5,909 bases of DNA from an uncultured Solobacterium sp. Its GTDB lineage: Bacteria; Bacillota_I; Bacilli_A; Erysipelotrichales; Erysipelotrichaceae. Below are positions 1 to 5,909 of this stretch, one piece after another (within the stretch, counting starts at the first letter, position 1; each line of letters opens with the position of its first letter). The notes below the pieces were generated by a model. That model was not told the origin of the DNA, ran no database searches, and worked only from the letters and a program-made list of their open reading frames with translations. The stretch is taken from the NCBI GenBank assembly GCA_937895985.1, contig CALBKL010000377.1, positions 1-5,909 on the forward strand, given 5' to 3'. Made by a program: the position numbers and the translations under genes.

Positions 1-23
1 CGTCAGATGTGTATAAGAGACAG
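1..23 (+). other. Residual Nextera (Tn5) sequencing adapter, not genomic
   Basis: Bases 5-23 are identical to the 19-base Tn5 mosaic end used in Illumina Nextera libraries, and the four bases before it (CGTC) are those that precede the mosaic end in the read-1 adapter. Native DNA therefore starts at base 24. The adapter contains an ATG at base 7 that happens to be open and in frame with the first gene, so gene callers will give that protein a false start and a false N-terminus MCIRDS. The match is read directly from the sequence; the adapter identity is established knowledge. Confidence 0.97.
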
Positions 24-1578
24 TTATGTGGTATTGGCTATCAATACCATTTTGGCAGTTACATTTATTGTCTCCTCGGTTTACATTTACAATACAAACC
101 GTAGTTTAATGAATGTATTAAATGCAAATAATGCTTCTAATACAACACATTACGAAATCGTTGCATTAAAGTCAGAATATAAGGAAAAACATAAAGATAT
201 TTTCCATGATACAACAACTTCAGACCAGATTAAGGATTACTTTGATAAGACAATTGCTGCACAGTCTGCATCAGATCAAAAGAATCAAGATAAGGCAATT
301 GCTTGGATTGATGAAACGCTTGATACAAAACTTAAATTCGATAAGAAAAAAACAATTATTAATGCAGTTGAGGCACTCTATAATAATGAAGCATCTGCAC
401 TTCTCATCAATACAACATATAAATCAGCTTTGAAAAATTACGAGAAGTTCAGCAATTTTGATAATGAAACGATTGTACTTGCAACGATTGATATTGAAGC
501 AGAAGTAGTAAAGAAGCCTAAAGCCGAGGATACTGCACCATTTACGGTATTTGTTGGTGGTAATGATGAATATGGCATGTTAATGCCAGAAGGTCGTTTC
601 GATGTTAATATGATGGTTACTGTCAATCCAAAGACACGGCAAATTTTAATTGGTTCATTTGCGCGTGACTCTTTTGTACCTAATGTTGCATTAGGAGGCT
701 ACGATAAGTTAACGCATGCAGGTGTTATGGGCGTGCAGAATGCTGTCGATACAATCAATAACTATTATGGAACGGATGCAGAAGATTACCTCATTGTAAA
801 CTTCTCAACATTCTTGAATATTATTGATAAACTTGGTGGAATAACAATTAATAATCCTGAAGAGTTTACAGGATATTGGACAGGGAACTATTTCCCTGCT
901 GGCGAAATTACATTGGATTCCACATCGGCATTAGAATATGTACGTGAACGATATAATTTACCAGATGGTGATTTAGGTCGTAATGCGCACCAGCAGATTG
1001 TCTTGAAAGCAATCATTGAAAAATTGACGAGTCCATCAGTCATCCCGAACTTTGCACATATCTTAGAATCACTTACAGGTTCATTTTTAACAAATGTTGA
1101 TATTTCTAAGATTAATCAATTAGCTGCTCAAACACTTGATGAAGGTATTAAATGGGAGATTATTACAGCTCATGTGGGTGGTACAGATGGAATGGAGTAC
1201 ACAGCTTCTGCTCCAAATGAACTCTTATCTGTTGTATATCCAGATCAAGCAGAGAAGAATGCATATCAATATCAATATAATCTCATGATGAACGGACAAC
1301 CGATTCCAACGGATAATGCGTCTTCATCCAATACGGAATCCAATACTGATTCAAAAGCAACTGACACTACAACAGGTACAGTTACAATCAAGACGGATGC
1401 TTTAAATATTAGAAGTACACCTAGTATTAATGGTGCAGTTGTAGGTACTGCTACAAATGGGCAAAAGTTCTACGTAAAAGAGATTAAACAAGCAGATGGA
1501 TATACTTGGTATTGTATCCAAGATAACCAATGGGTTGCTGATCAAAACGGTACGTTATTAACATTCAAGAGTAATTAA
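24..1578 (+). CDS. CpsA-type LCP (LytR-CpsA-Psr) ligase with C-terminal SH3b domain, 5' end missing
   Basis: LCP proteins act on the outer membrane face and transfer polymers from undecaprenyl-pyrophosphate to peptidoglycan. About 517 genuine residues are visible; the start lies upstream of the contig. Residue numbers count from the adapter ATG at base 7. A membrane helix spans about 8-28. An extracellular segment at about 48-168 (starting YEIVALKSE) resembles the accessory domain of streptococcal CpsA. The LCP core covers about 178-340, with the expected acid/arginine cluster: D187 (GNDEYG), R197 and D199 (GRFDV), R220 and D221 (FARDSFVP), R313 and R315 (VRER), R325 and Q329/Q330 (GRNAHQQ). 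In solved LCP structures this cluster binds Mg and the lipid pyrophosphate, so the enzyme looks active. A Ser/Thr/Asn-rich linker (about 436-456) leads to an SH3b domain (about 457-520; LNIRSTPS, GYTWY, QWVAD), probably for wall binding. CpsA relatives have two more N-terminal helices, so the visible helix is probably the last one. The next gene starts after 12 bases. Confidence 0.93.
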
Positions 1579-1590
1579 TCGGAGGATCAT

Positions 1591-2418
1591 ATGAGTACTA
1601 GGATTTTAATTACAGGTGCTGGTTCCTACATCGGTGAGAAAGCTAAGACTTATCTAACTGAGAAGTATGGATATCAGATTGATACAATTCCAACACAGAA
1701 TTATGAACCAAAAAAAGAAGATTTTATAGGTTATGATGTTGTATATAACGTTGCTGGAATTGCGCACATTAAAGAGACAGATGAAAATCGTCAACTATAT
1801 TATGTGGTTAATAGAGATTTAGTGGTTAAAATCGCAGAATGTGCAAAAGCAGCTGGCGTTAAGCAGTTTATTATGCTTAGTACAATGTCTGTTTATGGAA
1901 AGACAATAGGCCATATTACAAAACAGACAAAAGAAGATCCTCAAAATGCATATGGAAAATCCAAATTAGAAGCAGATCATCTGATTTCTAAGTTGGTAGA
2001 TGAAAACTTCAAGGTAGCTATTCTAAGACCGCCTATGATCTATGGAAAGGGCTGCAAGGGAAATTATCAGAGTTTACGTAAGTTTGCGCTAAAGTCACCA
2101 ATATTCCCAAACTATACAAATAAGAGAAGTATGTTATTTGTAGATAACTTATCCGAATTTGTGCATCAGGTTATCACAAAGCAGATGGAAGGAATCTTCT
2201 TCCCACAAAATAAGGAATATGTAAATACAAAAGAGATGGTTGAATCGATTGCGAGAATCCATGGTAAAAAAATTTGGTTTACAAAACTATTTAATCTATT
2301 CATTAAGAATATACAAAAAGGTATTGTTTCAAAAGTGTTCGGTGATTTAACCTATGAAAAAGTTGATTTGGTAGATTGCTATAACTTTCAAGAAACAATC
2401 GAGAAAACAGAAAACTAA
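1591..2418 (+). CDS. CapN-like SDR sugar-nucleotide reductase/epimerase
   Basis: This is an extended short-chain dehydrogenase/reductase of 275 aa, cytoplasmic, with no membrane helix. The start is set by GGAGG at 1581-1585, five bases before ATG. The N-terminal NAD(P)-binding loop is TGAGSYIG (8-15), where the middle Gly of the usual TGxxGxxG is Ser12. The catalytic set is present: T98 in STMSVYG, at the place of the GalE serine, then Y121 and K125 in YGKSK. The LRPPMIYG motif (145-152) and the stretch after it, as I recall the sequence, resemble S. aureus Cap5N/Cap8N, the reductase that finishes UDP-D-FucNAc from the 4-keto-6-deoxy product of CapD. A CapD-like and a CapM-like gene lie just downstream, which supports a C4 reductase role, giving UDP-FucNAc or UDP-QuiNAc. 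The product stereochemistry cannot be read from the sequence. A plain C4 epimerase is the alternative. SDR membership is near certain; the CapN assignment is moderate. Confidence 0.9.
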   Translation: MSTRILITGAGSYIGEKAKTYLTEKYGYQIDTIPTQNYEPKKEDFIGYDVVYNVAGIAHIKETDENRQLYYVVNRDLVVKIAECAKAAGVKQFIMLSTMSVYGKTIGHITKQTKEDPQNAYGKSKLEADHLISKLVDENFKVAILRPPMIYGKGCKGNYQSLRKFALKSPIFPNYTNKRSMLFVDNLSEFVHQVITKQMEGIFFPQNKEYVNTKEMVESIARIHGKKIWFTKLFNLFIKNIQKGIVSKVFGDLTYEKVDLVDCYNFQETIEKTEN

Positions 2419-2439
2419 AATAACAGTACGGAGGATGTT

Positions 2440-3102
2440 ATGGAACAGAACAATAAGGCAATCCTAGATTTTGATGAGGATATGGAATTAGACCTAAGAA
2501 AGTTAATCAGCAATATTTTCAAGAAGAAATTCTGGATTATTGGTGCTGCTATTTTAGGTATGATCGCCGGTATCGGATTTGCAAAGCTAACTAAGAAGCC
2601 AACATATGAAGCAAATTTTGCAATGTATATTATGCCAGAGAAAGATGAAAAGCAAATCATGCCAGATGAGAGTGCAGATGTAATCTTGAAGGTAAATACT
2701 GCAGCTGAACTATTAAAGAGTGGTGAAGTCTTAGATGAAGTGATTAAGAATGCAAATCTTGAAATGGATGCAGCGCAGATGGTGCGTAATAGCAATGTGA
2801 AAACAGCTGTAAAGGTATCTACTCAGATTGTTGAAGTATCCGTTGTCATGCCAAATGAGAAGACAACCGCAGAAGTAGCGAAGATACTTGCAGAAATCGC
2901 GCCTGAAAAGATTACAGAACTTATGAAAGGGGAAGCTACAGTTAAAGTTGTAACAGCTCCTGGTAAGGTTCGTGTTACTCCAGTTTCGCTAAGGAGTTTT
3001 GGTCTAAAAGGCTTTATGGCAGGATTTGGATTATCTTTCTTAATCGTAGTTGCCTTAGCATTATTTGATCATCAGTATCCGAAGAAAAAGTCTGATGAAT
3101 AA
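2440..3102 (+). CDS. Wzz/CpsC-like polysaccharide chain-length protein
   Basis: At 220 aa it has the usual size and shape of a Gram-positive polysaccharide co-polymerase. A 30-residue cytoplasmic N-terminus contains the family-typical MELDLRKL stretch (15-22) just before helix 1 (about 31-50). An extracellular domain of about 130 residues follows, then helix 2 (about 189-209), preceded by Pro174 and Pro181 where the family has a proline-containing segment. It should control polymer length together with a Wzy polymerase, which is not in the window. The start follows GGAGG (2430-2434) by five bases; a second ATG at codon 15 is poorly placed, with only two bases after a GAGG. The C-terminal cytoplasmic tail is only about 11 residues (HQYPKKKSDE) with one tyrosine, and there is no fused kinase domain. 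No CpsD-type tyrosine kinase or CpsB-type phosphatase follows, unlike in streptococcal loci; they may lie elsewhere. Confidence 0.87.
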   Translation: MEQNNKAILDFDEDMELDLRKLISNIFKKKFWIIGAAILGMIAGIGFAKLTKKPTYEANFAMYIMPEKDEKQIMPDESADVILKVNTAAELLKSGEVLDEVIKNANLEMDAAQMVRNSNVKTAVKVSTQIVEVSVVMPNEKTTAEVAKILAEIAPEKITELMKGEATVKVVTAPGKVRVTPVSLRSFGLKGFMAGFGLSFLIVVALALFDHQYPKKKSDE

Positions 3103-3104
3103 CT

Positions 3105-3111
3105 AAGGAGG
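3105..3111 (+). promoter_or_regulatory. Strong ribosome-binding site at unusually long spacing
   Basis: AAGGAGG is a near-perfect Shine-Dalgarno sequence, but 14 bases separate it from the ATG at 3126, against 4 to 5 bases for the other GGAGG sites here. The frame upstream of that ATG offers no ATG, GTG or TTG before the in-frame TGA at 3096-3098, so no nearer start exists. The next in-frame ATG (3186, codon 21) lies inside the first membrane helix. The start at 3126 is therefore kept. Confidence 0.7.
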
Positions 3112-3125
3112 CTTGTAAGAATAGT

Positions 3126-5036
3126 ATGAAGAAAAATAGTTTACTATCAAGCATACTAAATAAGATCCAACACGTATCAATTGCGATGGCTCTTTTAGAT
3201 GCGGCAATCATCGCGGGAAGTTATTTCTTCGCATTAATGATTCGCTTTGATTTCCATTATTCATGGATTGATCGTTATTACACAACAGGGTATGCCAGTG
3301 TCATTATTTGGTATATCCTCATTGACGTTATAATGCTACATATGTTCCACCTATACCAATCAGTATGGAAGTTTGCTGGTGCGTATGAACTATTACGTTC
3401 TGTGTATGCATGGGTATTTGCACAGATTGGTGTAGTGATTGTTTATTTTATTACTCGTGTTCAGATGCCTGTTTCTTTCTATATCATCGGTGGTTTAATG
3501 TCCTTTGGATTCACTACGATGGTGCGCTTTATGTATCGTGCGCTTAGTGTATTCAAAGACTATGGTGTTTCAGATGATGCAATTGTAGAAAGAGTTATGG
3601 TCGTTGGTGCTGGTGCTGCAGGACGTGAAATTATTCAGGAATACATGCACAGTACTTCTTTGAAGGCTAAGGTATTCTGTGTTGTGGATGATGATGCACG
3701 CTTGGTTAAAAAGTATATCAACGGGGTTCCAATTGAAGGAACACGTGAAGATATTCCAGATTTAGCAAATAAATATGACATTAATAAGATTATTCTAGCG
3801 ATTCCATCTGCTCCTAAGAGAGTTCAGAAAGAAATCCTAGAGGTATGTTCTTCTACTTCTTGTCGTGTGCAGACCATCCCTGGTGTATATCAATTATTAA
3901 ATGGTACTGTATCCATCAAGAATTTAAGAGATGTTGATGTAGAAGACTTATTGGGTCGTGATACAGTTGAAACAGACCTATCCAAGATTGGTAATTTTAT
4001 CAAAGATAAGGTTGTACTGATTACCGGTGGTGGCGGAAGTATCGGTTCCGAATTATGCCGTCAGGTTGCTGAAAAACAACCAAAAGCTTTGATTATCTTC
4101 GATATTTTTGAAGGAAATGCATACTGGATTCAACTTGAGTTGAAGAAGAAGTATGGTAGTTCTTTAAACCTAATTACTTTAATTGGTAGTGTTCGTAACA
4201 TGTCTCGTCTTGATAGCATCATGGATGAATACAAGCCTGATATTATCTTCCATGCGGCTGCACATAAGCATGTCCCATTAATGGAAGATAGCCCAAATGA
4301 AGCAATCAAAAACAATGTTATGGGCACATACAATGTTGCGGATGCCGCAATTCGCCATAACGTAAAGTGGTTTGTATTGATCAGTACAGATAAGGCGGTT
4401 AACCCAACAAATATCATGGGTGCTTCTAAGCGTCTATGTGAAATGATTATTCAGATGATGAACCGTCGTTCTCATCGTCTAGCACAAGAGAAGGGTTTAA
4501 CACAGTATACGAAGTTCTCTGCTGTTCGATTTGGTAACGTACTTGGATCAAGTGGATCTGTTATTCCATTATTTAAGAAACAGATTGAAGCAGGTGGACC
4601 AGTTACAGTTACAGATAAGAATATTATTCGTTACTTCATGACAATTCCTGAAGCAGTTGCCTTGGTATTACAGGCAGCTTACTATGCGCAGGAATATGAT
4701 GGAGATGTATTTGTATTAGATATGGGTGACCCAGTGAAGATTGACGATATGGCAAGAAAGCTCATTCGTTTATCTGGTTATATCCCAGACGTTGATATTG
4801 AAGTGAAGTATACAGGCTTACGTCCAGGTGAAAAGCTCTATGAAGAGCGCTTAATGGATGAAGAAGGTATGCAGACTACTGAAAATAAGATGATCAGTAT
4901 CGGCCATCCAATCTCCATGGACGATAATGAGTTCATGATACAATTAGAAGAACTAGAAAAGGCAGCAAATTCTGAATCACCAAATATTAAGCAAATTGTT
5001 TCAGATATCGTGCCTACATACGTACCAAAAGATTAG
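3126..5036 (+). CDS. capD: Membrane-anchored NDP-sugar 4,6-dehydratase (CapD/WbpM/PglF family)
   Basis: This 636-aa protein has the full long-form architecture. About four N-terminal membrane helices (roughly 19-39, 57-77, 95-112 and 117-138) come first. A first Rossmann-like domain begins at VMVVGAGAAG (157-166). The catalytic SDR domain starts with the cofactor loop TGGGGSIG (300-307). HAAAHKHVPLME (376-387) is a family signature. The active-site region reads STDKAVNPTNIMGASK (420-435): Thr421, Asp422 and Lys423 are kept, and the usual SDR tyrosine is Met431, four residues before Lys435, as known for PglF and WbpM. These enzymes convert UDP-GlcNAc to UDP-2-acetamido-2,6-dideoxy-4-keto-hexose on the inner membrane face. 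Later motifs include RFGNVLGSSGSV (468-479) and GLRPGEKLYEE (564-574). No truncation or frameshift is seen. The downstream gene is a CapM/PglC-type transferase, its common partner. The exact substrate is inferred from the family. Confidence 0.95.
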   Translation: MKKNSLLSSILNKIQHVSIAMALLDAAIIAGSYFFALMIRFDFHYSWIDRYYTTGYASVIIWYILIDVIMLHMFHLYQSVWKFAGAYELLRSVYAWVFAQIGVVIVYFITRVQMPVSFYIIGGLMSFGFTTMVRFMYRALSVFKDYGVSDDAIVERVMVVGAGAAGREIIQEYMHSTSLKAKVFCVVDDDARLVKKYINGVPIEGTREDIPDLANKYDINKIILAIPSAPKRVQKEILEVCSSTSCRVQTIPGVYQLLNGTVSIKNLRDVDVEDLLGRDTVETDLSKIGNFIKDKVVLITGGGGSIGSELCRQVAEKQPKALIIFDIFEGNAYWIQLELKKKYGSSLNLITLIGSVRNMSRLDSIMDEYKPDIIFHAAAHKHVPLMEDSPNEAIKNNVMGTYNVADAAIRHNVKWFVLISTDKAVNPTNIMGASKRLCEMIIQMMNRRSHRLAQEKGLTQYTKFSAVRFGNVLGSSGSVIPLFKKQIEAGGPVTVTDKNIIRYFMTIPEAVALVLQAAYYAQEYDGDVFVLDMGDPVKIDDMARKLIRLSGYIPDVDIEVKYTGLRPGEKLYEERLMDEEGMQTTENKMISIGHPISMDDNEFMIQLEELEKAANSESPNIKQIVSDIVPTYVPKD

Positions 5037-5060
5037 TTAATCAGTAATAGTGGAGGGAAT

Positions 5061-5705
5061 ATGAATCAAAAACATACACTTACATTCAAACAGAAATGTT
5101 ATTTACCAATAAAGAGATTGATAGATTTAGTTCTGTCTGTATGCGGATTAATCGTATTGTCTCCATTATTAATCGCAATTGTTATAGCAATCAAATTGGA
5201 TTCCAAAGGACCAGTTATTTTCAAACAAAAGCGTGTTGGCAAGAATAAGACATACTTTAATATCTGGAAGTTTAGAACGATGCGTACAGATGCACCTAAA
5301 GATATGCCAACACATTTACTATCTTCACCAGATGCGTACATCACAAAGATTGGTAAGTTCTTACGCCAAACAAGCTTAGATGAATTACCACAGATTCTTC
5401 AGATTGTGGTTGGTAAGATGGCAATTATCGGACCACGCCCAGCGTTATGGAATCAATATGATTTGATTGAAGAGCGCGATAAATATGGTGCAAATGATAT
5501 TACTCCTGGTTTAACTGGTTGGGCACAGGTAAACGGTAGAGATGAATTAGAAATCCCAGTAAAAGCAAAACTTGATGGTGAGTATGTTGAAAAGATGGGA
5601 TTTATGATGGACTGTAAATGCTTTATTATGACAATTTTCAGTGTTGCAAGACATGATGGAGTTGTTGAAGGCGGCACAGGTAGTATCAAAGATAAGTCGA
5701 AATAA
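5061..5705 (+). CDS. Initiating phosphoglycosyl transferase (small monotopic PGT, CapM/PglC type)
   Basis: This enzyme starts the repeat unit by moving a sugar-1-phosphate from a UDP-sugar to undecaprenyl phosphate on the inner membrane face. At 214 aa it is the short form: one N-terminal re-entrant membrane helix (about 20-46) carrying the Ser34-Pro35 kink, then the catalytic domain. Key motifs are FKQKRVGKN (54-62), WKFRTM (69-74), the catalytic Asp107-Glu108 dyad in SLDELP (105-110), GPRP (124-127) and GLTGWAQVNGR (150-160). It lacks the multi-helix N-terminus of the long CpsE/WbaP/WcaJ enzymes. The tail GVVEGGTGS (200-208) is, as I recall, common in Firmicutes relatives. GGAGG at 5052-5056 precedes the ATG by four bases. 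Because it follows a CapD-like gene, the donor is probably a 6-deoxy-HexNAc nucleotide (D-FucNAc, QuiNAc or diNAcBac type) rather than UDP-glucose or UDP-galactose. That is inference from context; the family call is secure. Confidence 0.95.
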   Translation: MNQKHTLTFKQKCYLPIKRLIDLVLSVCGLIVLSPLLIAIVIAIKLDSKGPVIFKQKRVGKNKTYFNIWKFRTMRTDAPKDMPTHLLSSPDAYITKIGKFLRQTSLDELPQILQIVVGKMAIIGPRPALWNQYDLIEERDKYGANDITPGLTGWAQVNGRDELEIPVKAKLDGEYVEKMGFMMDCKCFIMTIFSVARHDGVVEGGTGSIKDKSK

Positions 5706-5717
5706 ATTGAGGATCAA

Positions 5718-5909
5718 ATGGAAAGAAAAGTATTGATTGTAACTACAATTGCATCGATGATTAAGTACTTCTGTATGCCATTAATTGATTTACTACAAAA
5801 GATGGGCTATGAAGTACAGGTTGCGTGTAATTTTGTGGATGGAAACAATATCTCCGATGAAGAGATTGCTGATTTTAAAAAGGAACTAACGGAAAAGAAT
5901 GTCTGTCTC
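5718..5909 (+). CDS. Probable GT-B fold glycosyltransferase, 3' end missing
   Basis: Only 64 codons are present and the gene runs off the contig. The start is an ATG preceded by TTGAGGA (5707-5713), with five bases between GAGG and the ATG. The visible part begins MERKVLIVTTIASMI, a first beta-strand and loop typical of the N-terminal Rossmann domain of GT4-type glycosyltransferases, followed by a helix (MPLIDLLQKMGYEV) and a second strand (QVACNF). It has no signal peptide or membrane helix, as expected for a cytoplasmic enzyme. Its position right after the initiating transferase suggests that it adds the second sugar to the lipid-linked primer; this is inference. The last seven bases are probably adapter, so genuine sequence ends near 5902 and the final residues Cys-Leu should not be trusted. 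Donor, linkage and even the exact GT family cannot be decided from this fragment. Confidence 0.75.
   Translation, partial: MERKVLIVTTIASMIKYFCMPLIDLLQKMGYEVQVACNFVDGNNISDEEIADFKKELTEKNVCL
5903..5909 (+). other. Probable start of reverse-complement Nextera (Tn5) mosaic end
   Basis: The contig ends in CTGTCTC, the first seven bases of the reverse-complement mosaic end, in the orientation expected where an insert reads out into adapter. Seven bases alone are weak evidence, but the unmistakable adapter at the other end makes this reading likely. Native DNA would then end at 5902. Confidence 0.72.

Noticed and set aside
206..433. A 75-codon frame within the LCP gene, + strand
   Set aside because: It sits in another frame of a gene with clear domains, and its product is a low-complexity Leu/Ile/Arg/Gln-rich string typical of out-of-frame translation of AT-rich DNA.
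1327..1346. Direct repeat of TCCAATAC, twice at 12-base spacing
   Set aside because: It encodes the Ser/Asn/Thr-rich linker before the SH3b domain; two short copies are explained by low-complexity linker sequence and are not an array.
2482..2484. Alternative start (codon 15) for the Wzz-like protein, just before MELDLRKL
   Set aside because: Only two bases separate it from a GAGG, while the ATG at 2440 has a well-placed GGAGG five bases upstream.
2415..2795. A 126-codon open frame on the minus strand opposite the Wzz-like gene
   Set aside because: It lies wholly over a well-supported gene, has no convincing ribosome-binding context that I can see, and its product matches no family I recognise; it looks like a shadow frame.
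4130..4417. Minus-strand open frame inside capD, and similar ones in the transferase gene (5099-5344, 5453-5689)
   Set aside because: They lie opposite conserved catalytic regions of real genes and show no independent coding evidence.
3126..5036. Two Rossmann domains in one protein, as a possible gene fusion
   Set aside because: Two nucleotide-binding domains after four membrane helices is the normal architecture of long CapD/WbpM/PglF dehydratases.
1579..5717. Search of the intergenic gaps for terminators, promoters, small RNAs, CRISPR or mobile-element ends
   Set aside because: All gaps are 12 to 24 bases and are filled mostly by ribosome-binding sites; I see no hairpin with a T-run, no inverted repeats and no room for other elements.

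Overview
The window is a piece of a cell-surface polysaccharide (capsule or exopolysaccharide) gene cluster from a low-GC Gram-positive bacterium. The evidence is AT-rich codon use, strong GGAGG ribosome-binding sites and a typical Firmicutes set of genes: LCP ligase, Wzz/CpsC-type protein, CapD-type dehydratase and a small phosphoglycosyl transferase. All Trp codons I checked are TGG, which fits the standard bacterial code. By general feel an Erysipelotrichia-like or similar gut or oral Firmicute is plausible, but I cannot fix the taxon from the sequence alone.

Layout: six genes, all on the + strand, tightly packed (gaps of 12, 21, 23, 24 and 12 bases), with no room for internal promoters or terminators, so this looks like the middle of one operon. 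In order: (1) a 5'-truncated CpsA-type LCP protein with a C-terminal SH3b domain; (2) a 275-aa SDR sugar-nucleotide reductase/epimerase resembling staphylococcal CapN; (3) a 220-aa Wzz/CpsC-like chain-length protein; (4) a 636-aa membrane-anchored CapD/PglF/WbpM-type NDP-sugar 4,6-dehydratase; (5) a 214-aa CapM/PglC-type initiating phosphoglycosyl transferase; (6) the first ~62 codons of a probable GT-B glycosyltransferase.

How they may work together (inference): the CapD-like dehydratase turns UDP-GlcNAc into a 4-keto-6-deoxy sugar, the CapN-like SDR reduces it (UDP-D-FucNAc or UDP-QuiNAc), and the CapM-like enzyme loads the sugar-1-phosphate onto undecaprenyl phosphate. The truncated glycosyltransferase may add the second sugar. 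The Wzz-like protein sets polymer length and the LCP protein attaches the polymer to peptidoglycan. Flippase, polymerase, further glycosyltransferases and any CpsB/CpsD phosphoregulatory pair are not in the window.

The ends are not biological. Bases 1-23 match the Illumina Nextera/Tn5 read-1 adapter, including the complete 19-base mosaic end, and the last 7 bases match the start of the reverse-complement mosaic end. The window therefore looks like a whole contig with untrimmed adapter at both ends. The apparent N-terminus of the first protein (MCIRDS...) is translated adapter. I see no truly undescribed system here; the most notable points are the adapter artefact, the LCP-SH3b architecture and the CapN-CapD-CapM-like initiation module arranged around a kinase-less Wzz gene.
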